DNA of 64,000 bases from Nocardioides sp. PD653-B2 (GTDB taxonomy: Bacteria > Actinomycetota > Actinomycetes > Propionibacteriales > Nocardioidaceae). Position numbers and translations under genes: made by a program. This document shows positions 9,926 through 20,944 of the stretch, piece by piece. Position 1 is the first letter of the stretch; each line of letters opens with the position of its first letter. Below the pieces are notes generated by a model. It did no database searches. It worked only from the letters and a program-made list of their open reading frames with translations, and was not told where the DNA came from. Location of the stretch: positions 156,425 to 220,424 of the forward strand of contig NZ_BDJE01000011.1 of the NCBI RefSeq assembly GCF_002117935.1. Reading direction: 5' to 3'.

Positions 9926-10698
9926 GCTTGAGCGAAACGACGTACGGCGAGCTCCAGGAGATCGCCGCCCGCTACCCCGAGGCCCGGTCCGGCCTGCTGC
10001 CGATGCTCCACCTCGTGCAGTCGTCCGAGGGCCGGGTGACCCCCGAGGGCATCGAGGCGTGCGCCGAGATCCTCGGCATCTCCGCCGCCGACGTCAGCGG
10101 CGTGGCGACGTTCTACACGATGTACAAGCGCCGCCCGGTCGGCGACTACCACGTCGGCGTCTGCACCAACACGCTCTGCGCGGTGATGGGCGGCGACCTG
10201 ATCTTCGAGCGCCTCAAGTACCACCTCGGGGTCGGCAACGACGAGACCACCGACGACGGCAAGATCACCCTCGAGCACGTCGAGTGCAACGCGGCCTGCG
10301 ACTACGCCCCGGTGATGATGGTCAACTGGGAGTTCATGGACAACATGGACCCCGACTCCGCGGTCCGGGTCGTCGAGGACCTGCGGGCCGGCACCGAGGT
10401 CCGCTCCACCCGCGGGCCCCGGGTCGTCACCTGGCGCGAGGCCGAGCGGGTGCTCGCCGGGTTCCCCGACGACCTGGCCGACGAGGGCCCGGCCGCCGGA
10501 CCGGCGTCGCTGGTCGGCCTCGGCATCGCCCGTGAGCGCGGCTGGACCGCCCCGGGTCTCGATACGTCCTCGCCTGGCGGCTCGGACGACTCGACCGCCG
10601 AAGGCGCTGCCGGCGTTCCGCAGACCAAGCAGGAGGCGGTCGAGCAGGCCGACACCTCCCGCGCCGAGACCGAGACCCAGCAGGAGGAGGGCAAGTGA
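9922..10698 (+). CDS. nuoE: NADH-quinone oxidoreductase subunit E with C-terminal extension
   Basis: 258 residues, about 90 more than typical NuoE (around 160-170). The thioredoxin-like domain holds four [2Fe-2S] N1a ligands: C81 and C86 in CTNTLC, C122 and C126 in ECNAAC. Beyond about residue 165 the protein is low-complexity, acidic and Ser/Gln/Glu-rich; part of that tail (about residues 212-227) is encoded by a REP-like sequence (10555-10600). The domain works with NuoF and NuoG in the NADH-oxidising tip. ATG overlaps the nuoD stop, and the stop overlaps the nuoF GTG. Confidence 0.95.
   Translation: MSLSETTYGELQEIAARYPEARSGLLPMLHLVQSSEGRVTPEGIEACAEILGISAADVSGVATFYTMYKRRPVGDYHVGVCTNTLCAVMGGDLIFERLKYHLGVGNDETTDDGKITLEHVECNAACDYAPVMMVNWEFMDNMDPDSAVRVVEDLRAGTEVRSTRGPRVVTWREAERVLAGFPDDLADEGPAAGPASLVGLGIARERGWTAPGLDTSSPGGSDDSTAEGAAGVPQTKQEAVEQADTSRAETETQQEEGK
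10555..10600. repeat. REP-like imperfect hairpin inside nuoE
   Basis: Begins GGTCTCGATACG and ends CTCGACCGCCG. Inner arms CGTCC and GGACG plus outer GGTC and GACC can pair around a GC-rich loop. The layout resembles short extragenic palindromes seen in nocardioform genomes, here lying in frame in the poorly conserved NuoE tail. The resemblance is from memory, not a search. Confidence 0.4.
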
Positions 10699-12014
10699 CA
10701 GCCGACATGGGCACCCTGACCCCCGTCCTGACCGACAACTGGGCCGACGACCGCGCGTGGACGCTCGCGGCGTACGAGGCCCGCGGCGGCTACCAGGCCC
10801 TCGACAAGGCGTTCGGCATGGACCCCGCGGCGGTGATCGAGGAGGTCAAGGAGTCCGGCCTGCGCGGCCGTGGCGGCGCCGGCTTCCCCACCGGCATGAA
10901 GTGGGGCTTCATCCCGCAGGACAACCCCAAGCCCAAGTACCTCGTCGTCAACGCCGACGAGTCGGAGCCAGGCACCTGCAAGGACATCCCGCTGATGATG
11001 GCCAGTCCCCACACGCTGGTCGAGGGCGTCATCATCAGCTCCTACGCGATCCGCGCCAACACCGCCTTCATCTACATCCGCGGCGAGGTCCTCCACGTCG
11101 TACGGCGCGTGCAGCGCGCCGTCCAGGAGGCCTACCTCGCCGGCCACCTCGGCAAGGACATCCACGGCTCGGGCTTCGACCTCGACGTCGTCGTGCACGC
11201 GGGCGCCGGTGCCTACATCTGCGGCGAGGAGACCGCGCTGCTCGAGGGTCTCGAGGGCCGGCGCGGCCAGCCGCGGCTGCGCCCGCCCTTCCCGGCCGTC
11301 GCCGGTCTCTACTCGAGCCCGACGGTCATCAACAACGTCGAGTCCATCGCCTCGGTGCCGAGCATCATCGAGCACGGTCACGCGTGGTTCGCGTCGATGG
11401 GCACCGAGAAGTCCAAGGGCTACGGCATCTTCTCGCTCTCCGGCCACGTGCAGAGGCCGGGTCAGTACGAAGCGCCGCTCGGCATCACGCTGCGCACCCT
11501 GATCGACCTCGCCGGCGGCATCCGCGAGGGCCACGAGCTGAAGTTCTGGACGCCCGGCGGCTCCAGCACCCCGATCCTGACGGCCGAGCACCTCGACGTG
11601 CCCCTCGACTTCGAGGGCGTCGGCGCGGCCGGCTCCATGCTCGGCACCCGCGCGCTGCAGATCTTCGACGACACCACCTGCGTGGTGCGCGCCGTGCTGC
11701 GCTGGACCGAGTTCTACAAGCACGAGTCCTGCGGCAAGTGCACCCCGTGCCGCGAGGGCACCTGGTGGCTGGTGCAGGTGCTGGCCGGGCTGGAGAAGGG
11801 TGAGGGCGCCGAGTCCGACCTCGACCTGCTGCTCGACCAGTGCGACAACATCATGGGCCGGTCGTTCTGCGCGCTGGCCGACGGCGCGGTCAGCCCGATC
11901 TCCAGCTCCATCAAGTACTTCCGTGACGAGTACGTCGCCCACCTCACCCACGGCGGCTGCCCGTTCGACCACGCCGCCTCGACCGTCTTCGCACCCGCTG
12001 GAGCGACAGCATGA
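10695..12014 (+). CDS. nuoF: NADH-quinone oxidoreductase subunit F
   Basis: 439 residues. NADH-oxidising subunit with FMN and the N3 [4Fe-4S] cluster. [18 protein letters not shown] (about 55-72) is the NADH/FMN loop, [14 protein letters not shown] the second FMN contact, and [12 protein letters not shown] (about 344-355) with a later Cys in [12 protein letters not shown] bind the cluster. All expected ligands are present. GTG start overlaps the nuoE stop, and the stop overlaps nuoG (ATGA). Confidence 0.97.
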   Translation: MTADMGTLTPVLTDNWADDRAWTLAAYEARGGYQALDKAFGMDPAAVIEEVKESGLRGRGGAGFPTGMKWGFIPQDNPKPKYLVVNADESEPGTCKDIPLMMASPHTLVEGVIISSYAIRANTAFIYIRGEVLHVVRRVQRAVQEAYLAGHLGKDIHGSGFDLDVVVHAGAGAYICGEETALLEGLEGRRGQPRLRPPFPAVAGLYSSPTVINNVESIASVPSIIEHGHAWFASMGTEKSKGYGIFSLSGHVQRPGQYEAPLGITLRTLIDLAGGIREGHELKFWTPGGSSTPILTAEHLDVPLDFEGVGAAGSMLGTRALQIFDDTTCVVRAVLRWTEFYKHESCGKCTPCREGTWWLVQVLAGLEKGEGAESDLDLLLDQCDNIMGRSFCALADGAVSPISSSIKYFRDEYVAHLTHGGCPFDHAASTVFAPAGATA

Positions 12015-14425
12015 CGACGACACCTGAGAAGACCGGCGTCGACCTGGTCACCGTCACCATCGACGGCATCCAGATCAGCGTCCCCAAGGACACCCTGGTG
12101 ATCCGGGCGGCCGAGCAGGTCGGCGTGCAGATCCCACGGTTCTGCGACCACCCGCTCCTCGAGCCGGTCGGCGCCTGCCGCCAGTGCCTGGTCGACATCC
12201 CCGACGCCGGCAACGGCCGCGGCTTCCCGAAGCCGCAGGCCTCGTGCACGCTCCCGGTCGCCGAGGGCATGGTCGTCAACACCCAGGCCACCAGCCCCGT
12301 CGCCGACAAGGCCCAGCAGGGGATCATGGAGTTCCTGCTGATCAACCACCCGCTCGACTGCCCGGTCTGCGACAAGGGCGGCGAGTGCCCCCTGCAGAAC
12401 CAGGCCATGTCCAACGGCCGCGGCGAGACCCGCTTCGAGGGCGTGAAGCGCACCTACCCGAAGCCGATCAACATCTCCGCCCAGGTGCTCCTCGACCGCG
12501 AGCGCTGCGTTCTCTGCGCCCGCTGCACCCGCTTCTCCGAGCAGGTCGCCGGCGACCCGTTCATCGCCCTGATCGAGCGCGGCGCGCTCCAGCAGGTCGG
12601 CATCTACGAGAACGAGCCGTTCGAGTCGTACTTCTCCGGCAACACCATCCAGATCTGCCCGGTCGGTGCGCTCACCAGCGCCGACTACCGCTTCCGCGCG
12701 CGCCCCTTCGACCTCGTGTCGAGCCCGTCCGTGGCCGAGCACGACGCCTGCGGCTCCGCGATCCGGGTCGACCACCGCCGCGGCAAGGTCGTGCGCCGCC
12801 TCGCGGCCAACGACCCCGAGGTCAACGAGGAGTGGATCACCGACAAGGACCGCTTCGCGTTCCACTACGCCACGCAGCCCGAGCGGCTGACCTACCCGCA
12901 GGTGCGTGACGAGGACGGCACCCTGCGTCCGGCGTCCTGGCCCGAGGCCTTCGCCGTCGCCGCCCGCGGCCTTCGCGCCGCGGGCGCCTCGGCCGTGCTC
13001 ACCGGCGGCCGGGTCACCGCCGAGGACGCCTACGCCTACAGCAAGTTCGCCCGGGTCGCGCTCGGCACCAACGACATCGACTTCCGGGCCCGCCCGCTCT
13101 CGGCCGAGGAGACGTCCTTCCTCGCGGCCGAGGTCGTGCTCACCAACCCGGTCACGTACGCCGACCTCGAGACCGCGAAGACCGTCGTCCTGGCCGGACT
13201 CGAGCCCGAGGACGAGGCCGGCATGATCTTCCTGCGGCTCCGCAAGGCCTCGAAGTCTGCCCGACCTGGGGGAGGGACTCGCGTGGTGTCGATCGCGCCG
13301 TACACCTCCCGCGGCCTGGCGAAGATGTCCGGCCACCTGGTGCGGACGGCGCCCGGCGCCGAGGCCGCCGCGATCGAGGGCCTCGTCGAGCACGCCGAGT
13401 TCGGTCTCGACAGCACCGCGGTGATCCTGGTCGGCGAGCGCCTGGCCACCGTTCCCGGCGCGCTCAGCGCCGCCGCGGGCCTGGCGCGCAGGACCGGGGC
13501 CCGGCTCGCCTGGGTGCCGCGTCGCGCGGGTGACCGGGGCGCCATCGAGACCGGCTGCCTGCCCAACCTGCTGCCCGGCGGCCGGCCGGTCGTCGACGCG
13601 GCCGCCCGTGTCGACGCCGCCACCGCGTGGGGCGTCGACAACCTGCCCGAGACCGCCGGCCGTGACGCCGACGCGATCGTCGCTGCTCTGGTGTCCGGCG
13701 AGCTGGGCGGCCTGGTCATCGGTGGCGTCGACCCGGACGACACCTCCGACCCGGCCGCGACCCGCGCCGCCATCGAGGCGGCGTCGTTCGTGGTCGCCCT
13801 CGAGCTGCGCGAGACCGAGGTGACCCGCGCCGCCGACGTGGTGTTCCCGGTCGCCCCGGTCATCGACAAGGCCGGCATGTTCGTCACCTGGGAGGGCCGC
13901 CCGCGCACGTTCGAGGCGATCCTCTCCAGTCCCAGCTCGCTGCCCGACCTGCGCATCCTGGCCGGCATCGCCGAGGAGCTCGCCCAGCTCGGGCAGGGGA
14001 GACCGCTCGGGTTCCGCACGGTCGCCGAGGCGCAGCGCGAGATGAGCGACATCGGGCCCTGGGACGGGGCGCGTGCCTCCCTCGAGGGTGTCGAGACAGG
14101 ACGTCCTCCTTCCTCCAGCACCGAGGGGACGTTCGCGCTCGCGACGTGGAAGCAGCTGGTCGACAACGGCTCGCTCCAGGTCGGCGACAAGGCCTACCTG
14201 GCCACCGGCCGCGCGCCGGTCGCCCGCCTCAGCCGCGCGGTCTACGACGCCCTGGGCGCGACGGTCACGCTCACCGGCGACCGCGGCTCGGTCACGATCG
14301 CCGCCGAGCCGGCCGACCTCGACGACGACGTCGTCTGGGTCCCGGCCAACTCCTTCGGCAACGGCGTGCTCGCCGACCTGGCCTCGCCGGGCAGCCGCGT
14401 CACCGTGAAGGGAGCCGAGGCGTGA
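12011..14425 (+). CDS. nuoG: NADH-quinone oxidoreductase subunit G
   Basis: 804 residues. N-terminal [2Fe-2S] ferredoxin domain with ligands in [17 protein letters not shown] and ASCTLPV, then the His-Cys motif in [19 protein letters not shown], a [4Fe-4S] pair in [12 protein letters not shown] and ICPVGAL, and a degenerate molybdopterin-oxidoreductase domain. The C-terminal half is variable; around residues 692-705 a low-complexity [14 protein letters not shown] stretch is encoded by a REP-like tract. Carries electrons from NuoE/F to NuoI. ATG overlaps the nuoF stop. Confidence 0.96.
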   Translation: MTTTPEKTGVDLVTVTIDGIQISVPKDTLVIRAAEQVGVQIPRFCDHPLLEPVGACRQCLVDIPDAGNGRGFPKPQASCTLPVAEGMVVNTQATSPVADKAQQGIMEFLLINHPLDCPVCDKGGECPLQNQAMSNGRGETRFEGVKRTYPKPINISAQVLLDRERCVLCARCTRFSEQVAGDPFIALIERGALQQVGIYENEPFESYFSGNTIQICPVGALTSADYRFRARPFDLVSSPSVAEHDACGSAIRVDHRRGKVVRRLAANDPEVNEEWITDKDRFAFHYATQPERLTYPQVRDEDGTLRPASWPEAFAVAARGLRAAGASAVLTGGRVTAEDAYAYSKFARVALGTNDIDFRARPLSAEETSFLAAEVVLTNPVTYADLETAKTVVLAGLEPEDEAGMIFLRLRKASKSARPGGGTRVVSIAPYTSRGLAKMSGHLVRTAPGAEAAAIEGLVEHAEFGLDSTAVILVGERLATVPGALSAAAGLARRTGARLAWVPRRAGDRGAIETGCLPNLLPGGRPVVDAAARVDAATAWGVDNLPETAGRDADAIVAALVSGELGGLVIGGVDPDDTSDPAATRAAIEAASFVVALELRETEVTRAADVVFPVAPVIDKAGMFVTWEGRPRTFEAILSSPSSLPDLRILAGIAEELAQLGQGRPLGFRTVAEAQREMSDIGPWDGARASLEGVETGRPPSSSTEGTFALATWKQLVDNGSLQVGDKAYLATGRAPVARLSRAVYDALGATVTLTGDRGSVTIAAEPADLDDDVVWVPANSFGNGVLADLASPGSRVTVKGAEA
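14087..14122. repeat. degenerate REP-like tract inside nuoG
   Basis: GGTGTCGAGACAGGACGTCC followed by a TCC-rich stretch ending CAGCACC. It parallels the element in nuoE (GGTCTCGATACG...) and encodes a Ser/Pro/Thr-rich loop in a variable part of NuoG. Low confidence, as the similarity is partial. Confidence 0.3.
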
Positions 14426-15756
14426 ACGCCGGCATCCTGCCGATGGAGGCCGACGACCTCTCCGCCTTCGGCCACGACGCGTGGTGGGTCATCACGATCA
14501 AGACCCTGCTGATCTTCCTGATCCTGGTCCTGCTCACGCTCTTCAACATCTGGTGGGAGCGCCGGGTCGTGGCGCGGATGCAGCACCGGATCGGCCCCAA
14601 CGTGCACGGCCCCTTCGGTCTCCTCCAGTCGCTCGCCGACGGCGTGAAGCTGGCGCTGAAGGAGGACATCATCCCGAAGGCCGCCGACAAGTGGGTCTTC
14701 CTCCTGGCGCCGGTCATCGCGACCGTGCCGGCGTTCGTGACGTTCAGCGTGATCCCGTTCGGCCCCACGCACGTGAAGATCCCGTTCACCGACACCTACA
14801 CCGCGCTCCAGCTGACCGACATGCCCGTCGCGGTCCTGTTCGTCATGGCGGTCGCGTCGGTCGGCATCTACGGCATCGTGCTCGGCGGCTGGTCGAGCGG
14901 CTCGACGTACTCCCTGCTCGGCGGCCTGCGCTCGAGCGCCCAGATGATCTCCTACGAGGTCGCGATGGGCCTCGCGCTCGTCGCGGTCTTCCTGTACGCC
15001 GGCTCGATGTCGACCTCGCAGATCGTGGCCGCCCAGGACGACCTGTGGTTCGGCCTGATCCTGCTGCCGTCGTTCGTGATCTACGTGATCGCGATGATCG
15101 GCGAGACCAACCGGGCGCCCTTCGACCTCCCCGAGGCCGAGGGCGAGCTGGTCGGCGGCTTCCACACCGAGTACAGCTCGCTGAAGTTCGCGCTGTTCTT
15201 CCTCGCCGAGTACATCAACATGGCGACCGTCTCCGCGCTGGCGACGACGCTCTTCCTCGGGGGCTGGCACGCGCCGTTCTGGATCGACCGCGTGTGGGCC
15301 GGCGCCAACGAGGGCTACGTCCCGGTCATCTGGTTCTTCGGCAAGGTGCTGTTCTTCGTCTTCATCTTCATCTGGCTGCGTGGCTCGCTGCCGCGGCTGC
15401 GCTACGACCAGTTCATGGCGTTCGGCTGGAAGCGGCTGATCCCGATCGCGCTGATCTGGATCGTCGCGGTCGCGACGATCCGGGCCGTCTCGCTCGACGG
15501 CGGGGTGGATCGCAAGTACTTCCTCATCGGCATCGGCGTCCTGGCCGCGTTCTTCCTCGTGCTCTTCTTCATCGGCGACTCCTCCGACCAGGTGGAGGAG
15601 ACCGCACCGGAGGCCGCCCCGGTGGGTGGCTTCCCGGTGCCGCCGATGCCGGCCGGCGGACCGGTCCGCGGCGCCGCCCGGCCGCTCACGTTCGAGACCC
15701 GTACGTCCGTCACGGAGCCCAGCCCTGCCACGCGCAGCGCGGGGGAGGAGATCTGA
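14422..15756 (+). CDS. nuoH: NADH-quinone oxidoreductase subunit H
   Basis: 444 residues, about eight or nine membrane helices, from the GTG at 14422 (overlaps the nuoG stop). Conserved [31 protein letters not shown] (about residues 42-72) lines the quinone tunnel, and [20 protein letters not shown] contains the acidic loop linking quinone chemistry to proton pumping. The last 60 or so residues are a soluble Pro/Ala-rich tail beyond the usual family end, as often seen in actinobacteria. The stop shares one base with the nuoI ATG (TGATG). Confidence 0.96.
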   Translation: MNAGILPMEADDLSAFGHDAWWVITIKTLLIFLILVLLTLFNIWWERRVVARMQHRIGPNVHGPFGLLQSLADGVKLALKEDIIPKAADKWVFLLAPVIATVPAFVTFSVIPFGPTHVKIPFTDTYTALQLTDMPVAVLFVMAVASVGIYGIVLGGWSSGSTYSLLGGLRSSAQMISYEVAMGLALVAVFLYAGSMSTSQIVAAQDDLWFGLILLPSFVIYVIAMIGETNRAPFDLPEAEGELVGGFHTEYSSLKFALFFLAEYINMATVSALATTLFLGGWHAPFWIDRVWAGANEGYVPVIWFFGKVLFFVFIFIWLRGSLPRLRYDQFMAFGWKRLIPIALIWIVAVATIRAVSLDGGVDRKYFLIGIGVLAAFFLVLFFIGDSSDQVEETAPEAAPVGGFPVPPMPAGGPVRGAARPLTFETRTSVTEPSPATRSAGEEI

Positions 15757-16346
15757 TGGCTGACTCACCCCAGTCGCCAGGGGAGCCCAAGAGCCTGCGG
15801 GAGCAGTTCTGGGACCCCGTCGCCGGGTTCGGCGTCACCTTCCGCACCATGTTCAAGAAGGTCGTCACCGAGCAGTACCCCTTCGAGAAGCTGCCGACCG
15901 CGCCCCGCTTCCACGGCCGGCACCAGCTCAACCGCTGGCCCGACGGGCTCGAGAAGTGCATCGGCTGCGAGCTGTGTGCCTGGGCCTGTCCGGCGGACGC
16001 GATCTACGTCGAGGGCGCGTCCAACGACGACAGCGCCAACGGCGAGGGCCGCTTCAGCCCCGGTGAGCGCTACGGCCGCGTCTACCAGATCAACTACCTG
16101 CGCTGCATCCTCTGCGGCCTGTGCATCGAGGCCTGCCCGACCCGCGCGCTGACGATGACCAACGAGTACGAGCTGGCCGACAACAACCGCGCCGACCTCA
16201 TCTACGAGAAGTCCGACCTGCTCGCCCCGCTGCTGCCCGGCATGGAGCAGCCGCCGCACCCGATGCGGCTGGGCGACGACGAGGGCGCCTACTACCGCGG
16301 CGAGTACTCCGCGCCGGCTCCTGTCGCGAAGGAGAGCGGGAAGTGA
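15756..16346 (+). CDS. nuoI: NADH-quinone oxidoreductase subunit I
   Basis: 196 residues with two [4Fe-4S] motifs: [12 protein letters not shown] (about 69-80) and [12 protein letters not shown] (about 115-126), binding N6a and N6b in the connection to NuoB. Start at the ATG at 15756, after GGGGGAGGAG. The frame is open far upstream but only in the nuoH shadow. Complete for the family, with a short Ala/Pro C-terminal tail. Confidence 0.97.
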   Translation: MADSPQSPGEPKSLREQFWDPVAGFGVTFRTMFKKVVTEQYPFEKLPTAPRFHGRHQLNRWPDGLEKCIGCELCAWACPADAIYVEGASNDDSANGEGRFSPGERYGRVYQINYLRCILCGLCIEACPTRALTMTNEYELADNNRADLIYEKSDLLAPLLPGMEQPPHPMRLGDDEGAYYRGEYSAPAPVAKESGK

Positions 16347-17113
16347 CCGTCTTCTGGATCCTCGCGCCGATCATGACGATCGCCGCCCTCGGCATCCTCT
16401 TCGTCCGCAAGGCCGTGCACGCCGCCCTGCTGCTGGCCGTGGTGATGATCAGCCTCGCGGTGCTGTACGCCGCACTGGATGCGCCGTTCCTCTTCGCGGT
16501 GCAGATCATCGTCTACACCGGCGCGATCCTGATGCTCTTCCTCTTCGTGCTGATGCTCGTCGGCGTCGACGCGTCCGACTCGGTCGTCGAGACGATCCGT
16601 GGTCAGCGGCTGCTCGCGATCGTCGGCGGCCTGGCCCTCGGCCTGGTCCTGGTGATCGGCCTCGGCCAGATCTCGATGGGCACGGCGGTCGGCCTCGACG
16701 ACGCCAACGCGGGCGGCAACATCCAGGCCCTCGCCAACATCCTCTTCTCCCGCTACGTCTTCGCCTTCGAGACCACGAGCGCGCTGCTCATCACGGCCGC
16801 CGTGGGCGCGATGGTGCTCGCCCACCGCGAGCGGCTGACGCCCAAGCCGCGCCAGCCGGAGCTCGCCGCCCAGCGGGTCCGCGACTACGCCGAGAAGGGC
16901 ACCCACCTCGGCCCGCTGCCGGCCCCCGGTGTCTACGCCCGCCACAACGCGGTCGACACGCCGGCACTGCTGCCCGACGGCTCGCCCGCTCCCGACTCGG
17001 TCTCCCGGGTGCTCGCCGCCCGCGGCGTGATCCGGTCGGCCCCGGAGCAGGCCGACCACATCGAGGCGGTCCAGCGCTCCCTCGAGGGCCACCGCGAGGA
17101 GGAGTCGCTGTGA
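16343..17113 (+). CDS. nuoJ: NADH-quinone oxidoreductase subunit J
   Basis: 256 residues from the GTG at 16343 overlapping the nuoI stop. Five hydrophobic segments fill the first 165 residues, including the conserved [19 protein letters not shown] in helix 3 whose pi-bulge takes part in proton translocation. The last 90 or so residues form a soluble tail absent from the E. coli subunit. Membrane arm. Its stop overlaps the nuoK GTG. Confidence 0.95.
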   Translation: MTVFWILAPIMTIAALGILFVRKAVHAALLLAVVMISLAVLYAALDAPFLFAVQIIVYTGAILMLFLFVLMLVGVDASDSVVETIRGQRLLAIVGGLALGLVLVIGLGQISMGTAVGLDDANAGGNIQALANILFSRYVFAFETTSALLITAAVGAMVLAHRERLTPKPRQPELAAQRVRDYAEKGTHLGPLPAPGVYARHNAVDTPALLPDGSPAPDSVSRVLAARGVIRSAPEQADHIEAVQRSLEGHREEESL

Positions 17114-17409
17114 GCGTCACGCCGTACATCGTCCTCTCGGCGATCCTCTTCACGATCGGCTGCGTCGGCGTGCTGACCCGCCGCAACGCCATCGTGGTGT
17201 TCATGTGCGTGGAGCTGATGCTCAACGCCTCGAACCTCGCGCTGGTCGCCTTCGCCCGCCAGCACGGCGACCTCGACGGCCAGATCGCCGCCTTCTTCGT
17301 GATGGTGGTGGCCGCGGCCGAGGTCGTCGTCGGGCTCGCGATCATCATGACCATCTTCCGGACCCGTCGCTCGGCCTCGGTCGACGACGCCAGCCTGCTC
17401 AAGTACTGA
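17110..17409 (+). CDS. nuoK: NADH-quinone oxidoreductase subunit K
   Basis: 99 residues and three membrane helices, the usual length. Conserved glutamates are seen in [17 protein letters not shown] (about 33-49) and [11 protein letters not shown] (about 69-79), the carboxylates of the E-channel proton path. GTG start overlaps the nuoJ stop by four bases. Confidence 0.97.
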   Translation: MSVTPYIVLSAILFTIGCVGVLTRRNAIVVFMCVELMLNASNLALVAFARQHGDLDGQIAAFFVMVVAAAEVVVGLAIIMTIFRTRRSASVDDASLLKY

Positions 17410-17422
17410 GGTGAACGGGTCT

Positions 17423-19351
17423 ATGTACGCACTCAGCGAAGGCGCCATCCCGGTGGTCGACCCGACCGCCGCCGACGGTGTCTTCTCCCTGCTGTGGCTG
17501 GTGATCGCGCTGCCGCTCGCCGGCGCGGCGATCCTGCTGATCGGTGGCAGGTACACCGACAAGTGGGGCCACTACCTCGCCACCCTGCTGCCGATCGGCT
17601 CGTTCGTGATCAGCCTGGTGCTGTTCATCAGCCTGCTCGGTCGCGAGGACGGCGACCGCCAGGTCAGCCAGCACCTCTACGACTGGATCCAGGTCGGCCA
17701 CCTCGACGTCGGCGCGGACCTGCTCTACGACCCGCTGTCGTCGCTCTTCCTGCTGCTGATCACCGGCGTCGGCTCGCTGATCCACGTCTACTCGATCGGC
17801 TACATGGCGCACGACCCGCGCCGCCGCCGGTTCTTCGGCTACCTCAACCTGTTCGTCGCCGCGATGCTGACGCTGGTGCTCGCGGAGAACTACCTCGGCC
17901 TGTTCCTGGGCTGGGAGGGCGTCGGCCTGGCGTCGTACCTGCTCATCGGCTTCTGGCAGCACAAGCCGTCCGCGGCTGCCGCGGCCAAGAAGGCGTTCGT
18001 CATCAACCGGGTCGGCGACATCGGCATGTCGCTCGCGATCATGCTCTTCTTCATCACCTTCGGGTCGACCAGCTTCACGGTCATCAGCCACGCGGCCGGC
18101 GGCGCGACCGACACGACGATGACGATCCTCGGTCTCCTGCTCCTGCTCGGTGCCTGCGGCAAGTCGGCGCAGTTCCCGCTCCAGGCCTGGCTGCTCGACG
18201 CGATGGAGGGCCCGACCCCGGTCTCGGCCCTGATCCACGCGGCGACCATGGTGACCGCCGGTGTCTACCTCATCGTGCGGTCCAACTTCGTCTTCGACCT
18301 CGCGCCCCACGCGCAGACCGCCGTGGTCGTGGTCGCCGTGATCACGCTGCTCTACGGCGCGATCATCGGATGCGCCAAGGACGACATCAAGAAGGTGCTG
18401 GCCGGCTCCACGATGAGCCAGATCGGCTACATGATGCTGGCCGCGGGCCTCGGCCCGGCGGGCTACGCGTTCGCGATCTTCCACCTGCTCACGCACGGCT
18501 TCTTCAAGGCCAACATGTTCCTCGGCGCCGGCTCGGTCATGCACGGCATGAACGACGACGTCGACATGCGCCACTACGGCGGGCTGCGCAAGCTGATGCC
18601 GGTGACGTTCCTGACGTTCACGATGGGCTACCTCGCGATCATCGGCTTCCCCGGCTTCTCCGGCTTCTGGTCCAAGGACAAGATCATCGAGACCGCGCTG
18701 GCGGACAACTGGATCGTCGGGCTCTGCGCGCTGCTCGGCGCCGGCATCACCGGCTTCTACATGACCCGGCTGATGCTGATGACGTTCTTCACCGAGAAGC
18801 GCTGGGAGAAGGGTGTGCACCCGCACGAGTCGCCGTCGGTGATGACGGTCCCGCTGATGGTGCTCGCCGCCCTGTCGCTGCTGGGCGGGCTCTTCCTGCT
18901 CAACGACTTCATCCAGGAGTTCCTGGCACCGGTCGTCGGTGCGGTCCCGCACGAGGACCCGCCGATCCCGGCCCTCGGCGTCACGCTGCTCGCCGTGGTC
19001 GTCGTCGCCGTCGGCGTCGCAGCCGCGTGGTTCCTGATCGGCAAGCGGGACGTGCCGCGCACGGCACCGCAGGACGTGTCGTTCGTGACCCGCGCCGGCC
19101 GCGAGGAGCTCTACGGCAACCAGGTCAACGACGTGCTCGTGGTCAACCCGAGCCGGCGGCTGACCACCGGCATCCTCGCGGTCGACAAGTACGCCGTCGA
19201 CGGCACGCTCACCGGAGGCCCGGTCGCCATCGGCGCGGTCGCCATGGTCGCCCGACGCGTGCAGAACGGCTACGTCCGTTCCTACGCCCTGTCCCTGCTC
19301 GTGGGCGGGCTCATCGTCGTCCTGGCCCTCCTGGCGGTGAATCTCGCATGA
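17423..19351 (+). CDS. nuoL: NADH-quinone oxidoreductase subunit L
   Basis: Large antiporter-like proton pump with the lateral helix, 642 residues. I place the start at the ATG at 17423 because GAGGTGA (17408-17414) lies eight bases before it; a GTG at 17411 would add four residues but has no ribosome site. Conserved [17 protein letters not shown] with the key Glu, [12 protein letters not shown], and [20 protein letters not shown] are present. The ATGA at its stop would begin a 20-codon reading frame that leads into nuoM. Confidence 0.96.
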   Translation: MYALSEGAIPVVDPTAADGVFSLLWLVIALPLAGAAILLIGGRYTDKWGHYLATLLPIGSFVISLVLFISLLGREDGDRQVSQHLYDWIQVGHLDVGADLLYDPLSSLFLLLITGVGSLIHVYSIGYMAHDPRRRRFFGYLNLFVAAMLTLVLAENYLGLFLGWEGVGLASYLLIGFWQHKPSAAAAAKKAFVINRVGDIGMSLAIMLFFITFGSTSFTVISHAAGGATDTTMTILGLLLLLGACGKSAQFPLQAWLLDAMEGPTPVSALIHAATMVTAGVYLIVRSNFVFDLAPHAQTAVVVVAVITLLYGAIIGCAKDDIKKVLAGSTMSQIGYMMLAAGLGPAGYAFAIFHLLTHGFFKANMFLGAGSVMHGMNDDVDMRHYGGLRKLMPVTFLTFTMGYLAIIGFPGFSGFWSKDKIIETALADNWIVGLCALLGAGITGFYMTRLMLMTFFTEKRWEKGVHPHESPSVMTVPLMVLAALSLLGGLFLLNDFIQEFLAPVVGAVPHEDPPIPALGVTLLAVVVVAVGVAAAWFLIGKRDVPRTAPQDVSFVTRAGREELYGNQVNDVLVVNPSRRLTTGILAVDKYAVDGTLTGGPVAIGAVAMVARRVQNGYVRSYALSLLVGGLIVVLALLAVNLA

Positions 19352-19410
19352 CCACCCCATTCAAATGCTCGCTTCGCTCCGCTGTGAACGGGGACCCCGG
19401 AAATGCATGA
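19348..19410 (+). CDS. putative 20-codon leader ORF bridging nuoL and nuoM
   Basis: An ATG overlapping the nuoL stop (ATGA at 19348-19351) opens a frame of 20 codons ending in a TGA at 19408-19410, inside the first codons of nuoM (ATG at 19403). Every other subunit from nuoF to nuoK joins directly by such overlaps, so this looks like the coupling device retained across a small insertion. Translation is not proven. Confidence 0.35.
   Translation: MTTPFKCSLRSAVNGDPGNA
19355..19393. repeat. REP-like hairpin between nuoL and nuoM
   Basis: CCCCATTCA and TGAACGGGG pair over eight of nine positions around a 21-base loop containing GCTCGCTTCGCTCC, a composition typical of short extragenic palindromes. 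It fills almost all of the 51-base nuoL-nuoM gap. Confidence 0.55.
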
Positions 19411-20944
19411 CTTCCCCTGGCTGACACTCCTCTGGGTCGTCCCGCTCGTCGGCGCGCTCGTGGTGGCGTTCGCCCCCACGACGTCCGGCTCCGCGCTGCC
19501 CAAGCAGCTCGCCCTCGGCGTCTCGCTGCTGACGCTGCTGGTCGGCGTCGCGATCGCGGCGCAGTACGACACCGGCGACGGCATGCAGATGACCGAGACC
19601 CACACGTGGATCAAGGCGTTCGGGGTCCACTACGCCCTCGGTGTCGACGGGCTCGGCCTGCTCCTGATCCTGCTCACCGTGGTGCTGGTGCCGATCGTCT
19701 TCGTGGCGTCCTGGCACGAGGCCGACGACCGCAACCCGGCCGCGTTCTTCGCCTGGGCGCTCGCGCTCGAGGCGTTCGCGCTCATCGTGTTCGCCGCGAC
19801 CGACGTGTTCCTCTTCTACGTCGTCTTCGAGGCCACGCTGATCCCGGCGTACTTCCTCATCGGCGGCTTCGGTCGCGAGGGCCGGGCGTTCGCCGCGCTG
19901 AAGTTCCTGATGTACCAGCTCGGCGGCGGCCTCATCCTGCTCGCCGCGGTGATCGGGCTGTACGTCGTGTCCGCCGACGCCGGCAGCCCGTCGTACCTGC
20001 TCTCCGACCTCCAGCAGCTCGACATCGGGACCAACGCCGAGCGCTGGATCTTCGTCGGCTTCATGATCGCCTTCGCCGTGAAGGCGCCGCTCTTCCCGCT
20101 GCACACCTGGCTGGCCGACACCACCGAGAAGGCGACGCCCGGCACCAGCGTGCTGCTGGTCTGCGTGCTCGACAAGATCGGCACGTTCGGCATGCTGCGC
20201 TTCTGCCTGGGGCTCTTCCCCGAGGCCTCGCAGTGGGCGACGCCGGTCGTCGTGACGCTCGCGCTGATCTCGATCGTGTACGGCGCGTTCCTCGCCATCG
20301 GCCAGGACGACATCCTGCGCCTGATCGGTCTCACGTCGCTGAGCCACTTCGGCTTCATCACCCTCGGCATCTTCGCGTTCAGCAGCCAGGGCGCCTCCGG
20401 CTCGATCCTCTACATGGTCAACCACGGCGTCGGCACCGCCGCGCTCTTCCTGCTCGCGGGCTATCTGATCCGCCGCAAGGGCACGTCGCTGATCAGCGGG
20501 ATCACCGGTGTGGAGCACCGGGCCCCCGTCCTCGCCGGTCTCTTCCTGATCGCGGGCCTCGCCACGCTCGGCCTGCCGGGCCTGAGCCAGTTCGTCTCCG
20601 AGATCCTGGTGCTGATCGCGGCGTTCGACTACCACTGGTGGGTCGGCGCGGTCGCGGTCACCGGCATCGTGCTGGCCGCGGTCTACGTGCTCTGGCTCTA
20701 CCAGCGCACCATGACCGGGCCGACGCCTCCGGGCGGTGAAACGGTCAGGGACCTCACCCGGCGTGAGCTGGGCGCGATCGTGCCGCTGATGGCCGCCCTG
20801 GTCGTCTTCGGCTTCTTCCCGATGCCGCTGCTCGACGTCGCCAACCCGACGGTCGACACGATCCTGCAGCAGGCCGGCGTCACGGACGACCCGCCCGTGG
20901 TACCCGCCGCTGATCACGACTCGGCCGAGGAAGGCGCACACTGA
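19403..20944 (+). CDS. nuoM: NADH-quinone oxidoreductase subunit M
   Basis: 513 residues, about 14 membrane helices, antiporter-like proton pump. VDGLGLLLILLTVVLVP near residue 80, the channel Glu in VVFEATLIPAYFLIGGFGREG (about 144-164), and APLFPLHTWLADTTEKATPGTSVLL are all present. No Shine-Dalgarno sequence is obvious before the ATG; initiation may depend on the short leader frame that ends within it. The stop overlaps the nuoN ATG (TGATG). Confidence 0.96.
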   Translation: MHDFPWLTLLWVVPLVGALVVAFAPTTSGSALPKQLALGVSLLTLLVGVAIAAQYDTGDGMQMTETHTWIKAFGVHYALGVDGLGLLLILLTVVLVPIVFVASWHEADDRNPAAFFAWALALEAFALIVFAATDVFLFYVVFEATLIPAYFLIGGFGREGRAFAALKFLMYQLGGGLILLAAVIGLYVVSADAGSPSYLLSDLQQLDIGTNAERWIFVGFMIAFAVKAPLFPLHTWLADTTEKATPGTSVLLVCVLDKIGTFGMLRFCLGLFPEASQWATPVVVTLALISIVYGAFLAIGQDDILRLIGLTSLSHFGFITLGIFAFSSQGASGSILYMVNHGVGTAALFLLAGYLIRRKGTSLISGITGVEHRAPVLAGLFLIAGLATLGLPGLSQFVSEILVLIAAFDYHWWVGAVAVTGIVLAAVYVLWLYQRTMTGPTPPGGETVRDLTRRELGAIVPLMAALVVFGFFPMPLLDVANPTVDTILQQAGVTDDPPVVPAADHDSAEEGAH

